Part shown: one piece after another, positions 50,808 to 59,909 of the stretch
Layout: each line of letters begins with the position of its first letter
Position numbering within the stretch: the first letter of the stretch is position 1
From: Bartonella tribocorum CIP 105476
GTDB taxonomy: Bacteria > Pseudomonadota > Alphaproteobacteria > Rhizobiales > Rhizobiaceae
DNA length: 64,000 nt
Assembly (NCBI RefSeq): GCF_000196435.1
Contig: NC_010161.1
Location: 372,001-436,000, forward strand
Direction of reading: 5' to 3'
The notes under the pieces: model-generated
Database searches by the model: none
What the model saw: the letters and a program-made list of their open reading frames with translations, nothing else
What the model was told of the DNA's origin: nothing
Translations under genes and position numbers: made by a program

Positions 50808-51011
50808 ATGATATTTGATGATGGCGATAGATATGTAACAACCCGTGAATGTGCACAGCTTTTTAGTGTATCAACCACAACGATTCGCAATTGGGTGCTT
50901 CAAGGGGAGTTTCCGCAACCTTATAAACTAGGAAGAGCAGTAAGATGGAGAAAAAAAGAGATTCTAGCCTTTACTCCAAAGAAAAATAGGGAACAAATAA
51001 CAACAAATTAA
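50808..51011 (+). CDS. Excisionase (AlpA/MerR-like helix-turn-helix)
   Basis: 67 residues: DRYVTTRECAQLFSVSTTTI, RNWVLQGEFPQPYKLGRAVR, WRKKEILAF: a winged helix-turn-helix typical of Xis/AlpA proteins. It lies 100 bp from attR, opposite the integrase end. A decayed copy is at 2522. Confidence 0.82.
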   Translation: MIFDDGDRYVTTRECAQLFSVSTTTIRNWVLQGEFPQPYKLGRAVRWRKKEILAFTPKKNREQITTN

Positions 51012-51033
51012 GTAAAATTGTATAAATCACAAG

Positions 51034-51054
51034 AGGTGGTCTAAAAGGTGGTCT
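51034..51054 (+). repeat. Two direct repeats AGGTGGTCT near attR
   Basis: AGGTGGTCT at 51034 and 51046, 12 bp apart, with the same spacing and sequence as near attL (3546, 3558). Possible integrase arm sites. Confidence 0.5.
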
Positions 51055-51110
51055 GAAAAACAGCGAATCAAATAAAAAATTATATATTTCAATATGTTAA
51101 AGAGAAAAAA

Positions 51111-51126
51111 TGGTGCCGCATGCCGG
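51111..51126. other. Right attachment site (attR) in the tRNA-Thr 3' end
   Basis: The 16 bases TGGTGCCGCATGCCGG equal attL at 3403-3418 and form the 3' end (with CCA) of the tRNA on the minus strand, so integration left the tRNA intact. Confidence 0.85.
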
Positions 51127-51186
51127 ATTCGAACCAGCGACCCCATCATTACGAATGATGTGCTCTACCAACTGAGCTAATGCGGC
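51111..51186 (-). tRNA. tRNA-Thr (anticodon CGT)
   Basis: 76 nt including the encoded CCA. Acceptor stem GCCGCAT/ATGCGGC, D-arm with AGCTCAGTTGGTAGAGC, anticodon stem CATCA/TGATG with loop TTCGTAA (anticodon CGT), T-loop GTTCGAATC. Target site of the prophage and of at least one earlier integration. Confidence 0.95.
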
Positions 51187-51632
51187 ATAGATTTGTAAGT
51201 CAGTGAAACAAAACTAATTTGAGGGTAATAGCTAAAAGTACGTATAAAAGCAAGTATGCATTTTTTTCAATTATTTATAAGATTTGATAATAATTGAGGG
51301 GGATAGCTGTACAAAGGTCATGGGGGCAGTATTCTCTGATCTTAATGCTATAAAACGTTTTCCGATTTATGATAGTGTTCAAATTAAGATGCTGGAGACC
51401 TAGATATTTAGGATAGAAATGGTGTTAAGCTATCTTAGTAAAGATAAAAATATTTTCTGCTTCTAAGACAAGGGAAAAATTTGTTGAATAAGCGCTTAGG
51501 AAACTAAACTTTATATAATGTGAAAATAAGACGCTTAAAATTAGTTGAAGTTACTTTTCAATTTTATAGGAAGAAAAGGGGAGAGGGTTAATAAAGTTAA
51601 TCACGTTTTTTACTTAAGATGGAGTCAGAAAC
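51187..51632. other. Intergenic region between tRNA-Thr and slyX
   Basis: No gene or clear element seen. A Shine-Dalgarno (GGAG) for slyX lies at its right end. Confidence 0.5.
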
Positions 51633-51824
51633 ATGTCGGATGAAAATCGGCTTATAGAACTAGAAACGAAGCTAGCTTACCAAGAAAAATTTATTGAGGA
51701 GCTTTCTCATATGGTCACTGATCAATGGAAAATTTTGGATGAGATATCTAAAAAAGTTGATGTTTTAGCGAGACGATTTTCAGATTTAGAAGAGCAAAGC
51801 CTTACTGAAGCTGTTATTTATTAA
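51633..51824 (+). CDS. slyX: SlyX-family protein
   Basis: 63 residues: ENRLIELETKLAYQEKFIEE, LSHMVTDQWKILDEISKKVD, a short coiled coil characteristic of SlyX. Function unclear in all bacteria. GGAG lies 12 nt upstream. Chromosomal gene next to the tRNA. Confidence 0.85.
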   Translation: MSDENRLIELETKLAYQEKFIEELSHMVTDQWKILDEISKKVDVLARRFSDLEEQSLTEAVIY

Positions 51825-52014
51825 TAAAGCAACATGCTGATTTATTAATCATAATTTATCGTTATTCAACTTGAATTAGAATCTTGAATACCGTAGGATT
51901 CTCTCATTTCAAATCTCTCTCATATCGAATAAGTAAAACCCGTATCTTTTGCATGTTACAAGCGGAGTGAGTCCGTATGGATAAAAAACTATTAAGAAAG
52001 GGCTAAAAATGCCT

Positions 52015-52265
52015 CTTATGAATCGTCTCAAGTACCAAGGAGTGTAGCAGCATTTTAGGGATGGCAAAATATATGATGGTGTCGACTTGTTATTTTACAA
52101 GCGAAAAGATGCAGATGCTGAATGGACTCACCATTATATCATTCATGGCCGATGTCGCGAAATGGTCTTAGGCATATTGAGAGATGTTTCTTAAAACAAG
52201 CGCATGAATTAGCAACCCAATGGTGTTCTATTTTATAGGAGAGGCGCGCCCCTATGAAGATATTT
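52015..52265 (+). pseudogene. Relic of a second tyrosine-recombinase integrase
   Basis: One frame reads DGVDLLFYKRKDADAEWTHH and IHGRCREMVLGILRDVS, then a stop; a neighbouring frame continues LKQAHELATQWCSIL. Together these match the N-terminal domain of P4-type integrases (compare REMGLG...SLKEARELAK in 3595-4752). Stops and a frameshift make it a pseudogene. It lies beyond the tRNA 5' end. Confidence 0.75.
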
Positions 52266-52853
52266 TGTAAAAAATTTTTCTAGTAATAATCTCGTATTTT
52301 TTTAGATATGATCGGGTGAATACCACAATGGGAGAAAGGTATGAAAAGTTCTTTCTCACGATTGTGCGTTATTTACAGATTATTTTTTATTTAATACATT
52401 TTTTAGCATGTAGAACAGTTTTCATAAGCTTTAGAAACTTCCTTATTAATTTCAAAAAGTCTCAATCTTATAAGAAGCGCTAATATTGGAAAACATTTTT
52501 ATATGTGATTTCTATTACTAAAATTAAGAAAGGTCTTTGTAGAGTATAAAACAACAGCCATAGAAAAATATAGAGACTTCAATGGATTTCAATTTTTTCT
52601 TTACAGAGTTTTCTTATCGGCAGGAGTTAAATTTATTCTCTAATTTTTTTGAATTGGTGCAAATGAAATGATGTTATCGATTACAAATCGTGATTGAGCT
52701 ATATATTTTATTATAATAAAGTGTTTTTACCTGTTCTTACGATCAAATGACTTTTAGTTGTGTTGATAGGGTGAGGGACTCCTCTAAGCTAAAGGTTGTG
52801 TATTGTACAGTGAGTTCTAGAAGTCTTTTTCAAGATTAAATTTATTCTTCATT
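52266..52853. other. AT-rich stretch without recognisable genes
   Basis: No supported frame, RNA gene or repeat. It may include the decayed rest of the integrase relic. Confidence 0.45.
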
Positions 52854-53174
52854 TTAAGTATATGATATTTTGTGAAAAGGATTTGGTTTTTCGTAATTTA
52901 AGATACAAAATATTATTGCTAAGGCACCAAAGATAGACCAAGCTGGTAAGTAAGTGAGAGTAATGCAAATAGAGGACAGAAAATCAGGCATTATCTTGCA
53001 TAGAGATTGATTAAGACTATAAATATCTGTTTTCAGAAGATTGACTAGAATTTTATTAAGAGGGGTTATTGACCAATGTGATGTGATGACAGAGTGCGCA
53101 TTATCAATAACCAATGCTATAATTGTTAGTGTAACAAAAATGAAAGCCATTAATTTGAATAAAGGGCGAAGCAT
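52854..53174 (-). CDS. Small membrane protein, two spans
   Basis: 106 residues; membrane segments at about 7-24 (LMAFIFVTLTIIALVID) and 72-91 (YLPAWSIFGALAIIFCIL). Conserved-looking chromosomal gene of unknown function, not phage-like. Confidence 0.6.
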   Translation of the reverse strand: MLRPLFKLMAFIFVTLTIIALVIDNAHSVITSHWSITPLNKILVNLLKTDIYSLNQSLCKIMPDFLSSICITLTYLPAWSIFGALAIIFCILNYEKPNPFHKISYT

Positions 53175-53360
53175 ATTTCTTCCTATAATTTCAATAAAAC
53201 AATTGCATAATGCATAGAAAAAGAAGGAGTTGCATTATGACAAAAAAATAGGTTTATGTTCTTTTTTATAATTTCTGTTGAAAGAGAATATGTCAAAGAT
53301 ATTATCAACCTTTCGTATAAAGTTTAAAATCAATATCGAGGGAGGGGGGAGTAAGGAATA

Positions 53361-54788
53361 ATGCTTAAGAATGCGAATAATGAATTGAAGCGTAGTCTTC
53401 AAAATCGTCACATTCAAATGATTGCTTTGGGTGGTGTTATTGGGACAGGACTTTTTTACGGATCAACAGAGGCGATTCAATTGGCGGGACCCTCAGTCAT
53501 TTTAGCTTATCTCATTGGCGGGCTTATTATGTATTTCATTATGCGAATGCTTGGTGAAATGTCGGTAGAAGAACCATCTTCAGGAGCTTTTAGTTTTTTT
53601 GCTTATAAGTATTGGGGAGAATTTGCTGGTTTCATAACAGGTTGGAATTATTGGTTTCTTTATATTCTTGTAAGTATGGCTGAACTTACAGTGATAGGTT
53701 TTTACCTTGATCATTGGATTTTGATTGATCATTGGAAATCATCTTTCATTGTTCTTTTATTTGTTACATTTGTTAATTTATTTAATGTTCGTTTTTATGG
53801 AGAATTTGAATTTTCCTGTGCTTTGATCAAAGTTTCTGCCGTTATTGGTATGATTATTTTGGGAATTTTTCTCATTGTCACTGGAGTGGGGGGAAATCAA
53901 GCGAGTATTCATTATCTTTGGGACCATAGCGGTTTTTTCCCTTATGGAGTAATAGGAGTTGTTTTAGCAACTTCTGTAGTAATGTTTTCTTTTGGAGGAA
54001 CAGAGCTTATTGGTATTGCTGCTGGAGAGGCAATTAATCCACAAAAAACAATTCCAGCGGCTATCCGTCAAGTTATGTGGAGGATTATAATTTTTTATAT
54101 TGGTTCTATCAGCGTTATTATGATAATCAGCCCATGGAATATGATTGGAAAAAACGGCAGTCCTTTTGTTACGATTTTCGAGATTATAGGAATTCCTGCT
54201 GCTGGCCATATTTTGAATTTTGTAGTCATTATGGCTGCTGTTTCTGTTTATAATAGTGGCATTTATTCTAATGGCCGTATGCTTTATAGTTTAGCTGTAC
54301 AAAAAAATGCACCACATATTTTTAGTAAACTTAATTCTGCGCGGGTGCCTTATGTTGCTATCCTATTTTCATCAATTTGTACTGCGATGATTATCATCGT
54401 TAATGCTCTTATTCCCAATAATAGTTTTATGCGGATCATGGCTCTTGCTACAGCTGCAGCGGTTATCACTTGGGCCATTATTGTTATTGTTCATTTGAAG
54501 TTTCGAAAGGCTCATAAGAACAAAAAAGAAGCGTTTATTTATGCGTTTGGTTTATATCCTTACGCTAACTATCTTTGCTTATGCTTTCTTTTTTTATTAT
54601 TTTGCATTATGTTTGTCAGTGGTTTTGGGCAAAATGGATTGATGACTCAACTTTTTGATATGATAGGAATCAGGGTATCTTTTCTTGAAACATATATCCC
54701 TGTACAGATGCCTGATATGAGTTTGGCAGTCATTATTATTCCTCTATGGTGCTTGTTTTTACTTTTAGGTTATAAACTGAAACGATAG
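53361..54788 (+). CDS. Amino acid permease, APC superfamily (AAT family)
   Basis: 475 residues with 12 expected membrane segments. The AAT start motif is clear: LKRSLQNRHIQMIALGGVIG, TGLFYGSTEAIQLAGPSV, LGEMSVEEPSSGAFSFFA, and SFGGTELIGIAAGEAINPQK. Inner-membrane proton-coupled uptake of an amino acid; substrate cannot be told. GGGAGGGGGG precedes the ATG. Confidence 0.9.
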   Translation: MLKNANNELKRSLQNRHIQMIALGGVIGTGLFYGSTEAIQLAGPSVILAYLIGGLIMYFIMRMLGEMSVEEPSSGAFSFFAYKYWGEFAGFITGWNYWFLYILVSMAELTVIGFYLDHWILIDHWKSSFIVLLFVTFVNLFNVRFYGEFEFSCALIKVSAVIGMIILGIFLIVTGVGGNQASIHYLWDHSGFFPYGVIGVVLATSVVMFSFGGTELIGIAAGEAINPQKTIPAAIRQVMWRIIIFYIGSISVIMIISPWNMIGKNGSPFVTIFEIIGIPAAGHILNFVVIMAAVSVYNSGIYSNGRMLYSLAVQKNAPHIFSKLNSARVPYVAILFSSICTAMIIIVNALIPNNSFMRIMALATAAAVITWAIIVIVHLKFRKAHKNKKEAFIYAFGLYPYANYLCLCFLFLLFCIMFVSGFGQNGLMTQLFDMIGIRVSFLETYIPVQMPDMSLAVIIIPLWCLFLLLGYKLKR

Positions 54789-54829
54789 CAAAAGAAGAGC
54801 TAATACAAATAGATTGATTGGAATAAATC

Positions 54830-55510
54830 TTGGGGATTATAAAATTTGATAAGGTAACACAAGTTTTTGGTGATTTGTGTGTATTAAGGAATATTAATGT
54901 ACAGCTTACCGAAAGACGCATCGCCATTATTGGTGCGAATGGTTCTGGAAAAAGTACATTTGTTCGTCTTATCAATGGGCTCCAATTACCATCTCATGGT
55001 TTTGTAAGTGTTGATGGGCTTGATACAAAGCGCGATTCAAAAACAGTAAAGCGTAAAGTGGGATTTGTTTTTCAAAATCCTGATAATCAAATTGTTTTAC
55101 CATTAGTAGAAGAAGACTTATCCTTTGGTCTTAAAAATTTGAAGCTGAGTAAAGATGAAATTAAAGAGCGTGTAGATGAAATTTTACAGCGCTATGAACT
55201 TCAAGATTTCAGAAATCACGCTGTTCATTTATTAAGTGGTGGGCAAAAACAACTCGTTGCTATTTCCAGTGTAGTTGCAATGAAACCAGATTACATTATT
55301 TTTGATGAGCCGACGACATTACTTGATTTGCGAAATAAGCATCGCGTTACGCAAGTGATAGAAGAATTACCACAAACGGCAATAGTTGTATCGCATGATT
55401 TGGAGTTTTTGAAAAAGTTTGATAGAGTATTAGTTTTTGATAAGGGGGAGATAGCAATTGATGATGTACCTTTTGTTGCTATCAAGGAGTATATAAGAAG
55501 AATGTCATGA
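54830..55510 (+). CDS. bioM: Biotin transporter ATPase BioM (EcfA-like)
   Basis: 226 residues, start TTG (54830), since no ATG precedes the conserved [12 protein letters not shown]. Walker [11 protein letters not shown]-loop [12 protein letters not shown], signature LSGGQKQ, Walker [10 protein letters not shown], and a switch His in VVSHD. It powers biotin uptake with BioN and BioY. ATGA overlap with bioN shows coupling. Confidence 0.93.
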   Translation: MGIIKFDKVTQVFGDLCVLRNINVQLTERRIAIIGANGSGKSTFVRLINGLQLPSHGFVSVDGLDTKRDSKTVKRKVGFVFQNPDNQIVLPLVEEDLSFGLKNLKLSKDEIKERVDEILQRYELQDFRNHAVHLLSGGQKQLVAISSVVAMKPDYIIFDEPTTLLDLRNKHRVTQVIEELPQTAIVVSHDLEFLKKFDRVLVFDKGEIAIDDVPFVAIKEYIRRMS

Positions 55511-56145
55511 TCGGTTTATATATTCCAAGGGATACATTTATTCATAGGTTAAGTCCTGGCGTTAAGTTATTATTTCTTACAGTATGTGGAACTTTTATAA
55601 TAATGGTTTCATCTATACCGCTTCTTGGACTCTTTTTATTGTTTGTAATTTTATTCTATAGAGTTGCCAAGGTTCCTTTCAAAGCTGTGATCAAGCAGTT
55701 TAAATCGATGGGATTGCTTTTAGTTCTTCTATTTTTATTTCAAACTATTTTTATTGGATGGCTTACGGGAGTGGAGGTTATATTACGTCTTGTTGTCCTC
55801 TTTTCTTTATCATCACTTATTTCATCCACAACAAAAGTTTCAGATATGGTGGATGCAATTGAAGCATGGCTTCAGCCCTTTCGTTGTTTTGGTATAAATC
55901 CATCAAAAGTGAGTATGGTTATCTCTATGGCGATCAGGTTTATTCCTCTTTTGAGTGAAAAGTTTAATGAAGTCCATGAAGCACAGCAAGCACGGGGACT
56001 TAATACGAACATTGTCGCTCTTGCAATACCTTTAATTATACGAACCATAAGAATGGCTTCAGAAGTGGCTGAAGCATTGGAAGCGCGTTCTTATGATGCT
56101 GATACTATTGATACAGCATCTCATAATAATCCAAGTTTTTTATAG
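55507..56145 (+). CDS. bioN: Biotin transporter transmembrane protein BioN (EcfT)
   Basis: 212 residues, about five membrane segments; start [20 protein letters not shown], and the two coupling motifs ARG (EAQQARGL) and ARS (EARSYD) that contact the ATPase. Middle gene of the bioMNY operon. Confidence 0.92.
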   Translation: MIGLYIPRDTFIHRLSPGVKLLFLTVCGTFIIMVSSIPLLGLFLLFVILFYRVAKVPFKAVIKQFKSMGLLLVLLFLFQTIFIGWLTGVEVILRLVVLFSLSSLISSTTKVSDMVDAIEAWLQPFRCFGINPSKVSMVISMAIRFIPLLSEKFNEVHEAQQARGLNTNIVALAIPLIIRTIRMASEVAEALEARSYDADTIDTASHNNPSFL

Positions 56146-56160
56146 TGAAAGAAGAATCAA

Positions 56161-56715
56161 ATGAATACAAAAGATTTAGTCTATATTTCTTTATTTGCCG
56201 CTATTTATGCTATTTTGGGCCTTTTCCCTTCTATCTATCTTCCTTTTCTTCTAGGGGTACCTATTACAGCTCAGTCGATGGGACCGATGTTAGCAGGGTC
56301 TATACTTGGGGCTAAAAGGGGGGGGGTAGCATCACTCCTTTTTCTTGTCCTTGTTGCGATTGGATTACCTCTGTTGCCTGGTGGTCGTGGCGGGATCAGT
56401 GTCTTTTCAGGGATTGCAAGTGGTTATTTGATAGGTTTTCCATTTGCTGCATTTTTTATTGGTTTAATGGTAGAATTATTTTGGCAGCGGTTAAATTTTA
56501 TAACATTATTTGTGATAAATACTGTGGGCGGTATAGGAATTGTCTATGCTTTCGGTGTTCCATGGACCGCATATATGACTAAAGTTTCTTTACTGAAGGT
56601 TCTAATCGCTTCCTCAGGTTTTTTGATAGGTGATTGTTTAAAAGTGTTGATTGCATCCTCTGTTGCACTCGCGATTAAAAGATCTGTTCCTCTCATTCAT
56701 TCAAGGAAAAAATAG
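56161..56715 (+). CDS. bioY: Biotin-binding S component BioY, first copy
   Basis: 184 residues, six membrane segments: LVYISLFAAIYAILGLF, PFLLGVPITAQSMGPMLAGS, GLPLLPGGRGGISVFSGIAS (BioY signature). Captures biotin outside the cell. A run of nine Gs (56318-56326) in the KRGG codons could slip. Nearly identical second copy at 57027. Confidence 0.92.
   Translation: MNTKDLVYISLFAAIYAILGLFPSIYLPFLLGVPITAQSMGPMLAGSILGAKRGGVASLLFLVLVAIGLPLLPGGRGGISVFSGIASGYLIGFPFAAFFIGLMVELFWQRLNFITLFVINTVGGIGIVYAFGVPWTAYMTKVSLLKVLIASSGFLIGDCLKVLIASSVALAIKRSVPLIHSRKK
56318..56326 (+). repeat. Nine-G run inside bioY copy 1
   Basis: AAAA followed by GGGGGGGGG within codons for K-R-G-G-V. The second copy has GGGGAGCTC here. 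Such runs are prone to slippage. Confidence 0.8.
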
Positions 56716-57026
56716 GTTTTATTTTGAATAGACTATTATAATACATTTAAAAATAAAGCATAATAAGATAAAATAAATGTATCATTTTGTTATGCTGTTA
56801 TTAGATATTCATATATCACCACAAGTCCATTGAATTGAGCTGTAATGATTTATGAAATAATCGAACATTGCAGAATCTAATATGATTCATATGAGTAATA
56901 TTATTAAAATAAATTATTATAATATTTTTTATATCTAAAATAATGGAAGTGTGCTTTTATAAAGCTGATATTTTTGCTTAAGTATACAACAATAACAAAA
57001 GATTTTCATAATGAAAGAATAGTCCA
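56716..57026. other. Spacer between the bioY copies
   Basis: AT-rich, no gene. Its last 25 bp (AATGAAAGAATAGTCCA) resemble the 25 bp before bioY copy 1, so the duplicated unit included the translation start region. Confidence 0.6.
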
Positions 57027-57581
57027 GTGAATACAAAAGATTTAGTTTATATAGCTTTATTTGCCGCTATTTATGCTGCTTTAAGTCTTTTTCCTCCTGT
57101 TTATCTTCCTTTTCTTCTAGGGGTACCCATTACAGCTCAGTCGATGGCTCCAATGCTAGCAGGGTCTATACTTGGGGCTAAAAGGGGAGCTCTCGCATCA
57201 TTTCTTTTCCTTGTTCTTGTTGCGATTGGATTACCTCTGTTGCCTGGTGGTCGTGGCGGGATCAGTGTCTTTTCAGGGATTGCAAGTGGTTATCTCATCA
57301 GTTTTCCATTTGCTGCATTTTTTATTGGTTTATTGGTAGAATTGTTTTGGCAGCGCTTAAATTTTATACTCTTATTTTTGATAAATACTGTGGGTGGTAT
57401 AGGCGTTGTTTATGCTTTTGGTATTCCATGGACAGCGTATATGACACAAGTGCCTTTATTAACAGTTTTAATAAGTTCATTAGGTTTTTTAATTGGTGGT
57501 TTTTTGAAAGTGCTGATTGCATCCTTTGTAGCGCTTACTATTAAAAAAACTGTTCCTCTCATTCATTTCGAGAAAGGGTAA
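57027..57581 (+). CDS. bioY: Biotin-binding S component BioY, second copy
   Basis: 184 residues, about 87% like copy 1, same signature (GLPLLPGGRGGISVFSGIAS). Start is GTG (57027) where copy 1 has ATG. Either copy could serve BioMN; duplication may add dosage or a back-up if copy 1 shifts frame. No promoter seen between them other than possible AT-rich boxes. Confidence 0.9.
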   Translation: MNTKDLVYIALFAAIYAALSLFPPVYLPFLLGVPITAQSMAPMLAGSILGAKRGALASFLFLVLVAIGLPLLPGGRGGISVFSGIASGYLISFPFAAFFIGLLVELFWQRLNFILLFLINTVGGIGVVYAFGIPWTAYMTQVPLLTVLISSLGFLIGGFLKVLIASFVALTIKKTVPLIHFEKG

Positions 57582-58002
57582 TTCTGTTTCTGAATGAAGT
57601 TTTGTATGACAGTACGTGAGAAATCTAGAGCACGAATAGTACCAAGATAAAATGTTTTTACCTTACTGTTTGTATTTTAATGAAATATCTAAAAAAGAGA
57701 AATTTATTATAAATTTTAATTTTAGCTTATGAAAGATATCTTGATAAATAATATACGCATATTTAAAGTTCTTATTCACAAATTATAAAATTCATTCTTT
57801 AAATTTATATAAAGATAATAATTTAATATGAAATTTTATTAATAATAACAATATTAAAAAATTTTTCATATAATAAATAATATTTATTTTTCTTATTCTA
57901 TATTTAAATTCATTACATATATTTTAAATATAATATAGACACAAAAATATATTTATGTTAATTCCATTATGAATGTTTTATTAATGGAGGTAATTTATAA
58001 AA
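57582..58002. other. AT-rich intergenic region
   Basis: No gene. Very AT-rich with several possible promoters; GGAGG at 57985 serves the next gene. Confidence 0.5.
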
Positions 58003-58311
58003 ATGACTATAAAATATTTATTTGCTATATGTGCTCTATTATTAATTTTTTTATCTACAGTAAAAGCATCCGAACGTATATTTTTTCAAGGAGAAGCATC
58101 TGTTACTATTAATAATACTATTTCTTCATCAGATTTATTTATTAGTAAACAGAGCGATTTTTTATTAAATAAAATTATTTTACCAGCTCATCCTGGTAAT
58201 CATAATTTATTTTGGGAAAATATGATATTTATTTTTCAAACAGCAAAACGTGTATATACTAATTTAGGAATGTATTTATATTCTTCAATATTTTCCATAT
58301 TTAAATGGTAG
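58003..58311 (+). CDS. Small secreted protein of unknown function
   Basis: 102 residues with a clear signal peptide (TIKYLFAICALLLIFLSTVKA, cleavage about KA-SE). The mature part is beta-rich then helical (SVTINNTISSSDLFISKQSD ... FIFQTAKRVYTNLG). GGAGG before the ATG. No family recognised; may be a Bartonella-type exported protein. Confidence 0.6.
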   Translation: MTIKYLFAICALLLIFLSTVKASERIFFQGEASVTINNTISSSDLFISKQSDFLLNKIILPAHPGNHNLFWENMIFIFQTAKRVYTNLGMYLYSSIFSIFKW

Positions 58312-59076
58312 ATTATTTATTTTTTGGGATGAGGTAATAATTTTATTATCAATATAGTTAATATAAATTTATATGAATACCTATACATAATAAACAAATT
58401 ATGTATTTAACATTAGAATAATTTTATATATTGTAGAAATATGTTATAGTATGTAGTCCGTCAAGGACGTACTTAATAAGTTTTTATAATGAGCTTTAAA
58501 AAATACTAATTTTTTATCAAACGATGAGGGTGATTAGTTTATTTGCAATAATTATTTTCGAACTTTATGTCAATTGAGTTTTAAATTTTTACCTCGTTGA
58601 AAGAGGAGTGTAAGTTTTATTTTGAAAAAAGGTTTGTAAGTCTTTTATTTTTTTAAGATGGATGAGTATCAATTTCATAAATTTTTTAAATAAAATGGTG
58701 TGGGGTAGGTGCGAAGCAATCAATCGCTTGATCATTGCCTTTTAATTTGCCTTTCCGACTTTTCAGAAACGCCCACATCGATATCTTTTTAATAATGGAA
58801 ATTACGCATTGCTTTATGCTTTTTATTTCAAATTTTTTAAGAGGGTGATGTCCCTTATTTACAAAAAGAACAGCTCAAATGCGATATACTTGTTTTGATC
58901 AATTTACGAGTTTGTTTTAAAAAAGCACCTCTTAGAGCATGTTTGATTTTACTGGTTAATTCATATTTTTTGCACATAGGGATACCCTCACAATCTAATG
59001 TGATAAACGTTTGAGAAAATTTGGAATGGAAAATTTTCTTGGAAAGCAGGCGCCCCCGCACCGCCTGCGCCGTTAT
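58312..59076. other. Non-coding stretch with possible fragments
   Basis: No convincing gene. On the minus strand near 58960 a short frame begins MCKKYELTSKIKHALRGAFL, similar in its first eight residues to the beta-helix proteins at 48243 and 59632, so a third fragment is possible. Otherwise nothing recognised. Confidence 0.35.
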
Positions 59077-59632
59077 TTACGCAGAATCTTTTATAGACTG
59101 ATCATCATCATAGATATAATTACAAATTTTTGAATGGCTGTTAACCACAGCATTGTCATAAATTTTTACCTGATGATCAATATTGGATTTACCATAGATC
59201 CTAGCATTATCACAAATTTGTGCGAGGTGGCCCACACGAGCCGAGCCAGAAGCCTTGGCATTAGCATAGATATTTGCACAATCTTTAATCTAGGCATTAC
59301 AAAAGACATGAGCATTATCGTAAACCTGGGCATCATTAGAAATATTAGCATTTTCATAAACCGTTGCATTCAAAAGAACCGCGGCATTATCATATACCCA
59401 GAAATTGCCATCATGAGATAAGTTGCTTTTATTTTCTATAAAGCTCCCCCTAAATCCCGCAACTTAATATCATCAAAATCTCTTAGAGCACGTATACGGT
59501 GTAAAGTGATCCCATCAAAAGAGAGGTTTTCATTAGTAAATTCGTACTTTTTTGCAGGCTCTTGTTTATTAACAGATGCGGTTTCATTTGCATTTAAAGA
59601 TATAAGGGGGGGGTGTTTGATATATTTGTCAT
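59077..59632 (-). pseudogene. Broken pentapeptide/hexapeptide-like beta-helix phage protein
   Basis: From ATG 59632 a C8 run (59613-59606) leads out of frame; one more C would give LISLNANETASVNKQEPAKK and YEFTNENLSFDGITLHRIRA. A second shift near GGGGGAGC (about 59450) leads into NLSHDGNFWVYDNAAVLLNA and repeated (V/I)Y(D/E)NAxV units of a left-handed beta-helix. A TAG (about 59290) interrupts the repeats. Multiple lesions make it a pseudogene. It is preceded by leader F. Confidence 0.75.
59606..59613 (-). repeat. Eight-C run at the start of the beta-helix pseudogene
   Basis: C8 (minus strand) seven codons after the ATG. Its length decides the reading frame; C9 restores the first part of the protein. 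Confidence 0.7.
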
Positions 59633-59909
59633 ATTTAAAACCTTGATGTTAATATTGTTTTCAATTGACACCCTTATAGGGTGTCGGGCGCTCAAAACAC
59701 GGCTACAAGTCCGTTGCTATGCTTTTCCCTCGCGGAAGGGTATTGTATAGCATAGCTACACCCGACAAAATCATCATATGTGCTAACACAAGCATAAAAG
59801 ATAGTCAGTTTTTATAATAGGATTAGGTTTATCGTAACCCATTCGCTATCTGTTTAGTGTTTCTTAATCACTTGATTATTTATATAACAAAATACGTATT
59901 TATTGTCAA
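59633..59909 (-). ncRNA. Structured leader, copy F (eroded), before a non-antirepressor gene
   Basis: Minus strand. Promoter TTGACA (59909-59904), 16-nt spacer, TTATAT (59887-59882). The CTATGCT...AGCATAG hairpin and the hairpin GACACCC/GGGTGTC remain. Triplet eroded: E1 TAAGAAAC and CAGATAG, E2 equivalent to CTACAAG and CAAAAC, E3 GAAAAC and CATCAAG. It leads into the beta-helix pseudogene, not an antirepressor. Confidence 0.65.

Noticed and set aside
3403..51126. A Bartonella gene transfer agent (BaGTA) locus
   Set aside because: Integrase, att sites, CI-type switch, excisionase and cos-type terminase genes indicate an ordinary prophage.
58855..59061. A real 68-residue gene on the minus strand
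   Set aside because: Only the first eight residues resemble a known start; the rest is unlike any protein and lies in decayed DNA.
59134..59421. Plus-strand 95-codon Ile-rich repeat frame
   Set aside because: It is antisense to the YDNAxV repeats of the beta-helix pseudogene, which explains its periodicity.
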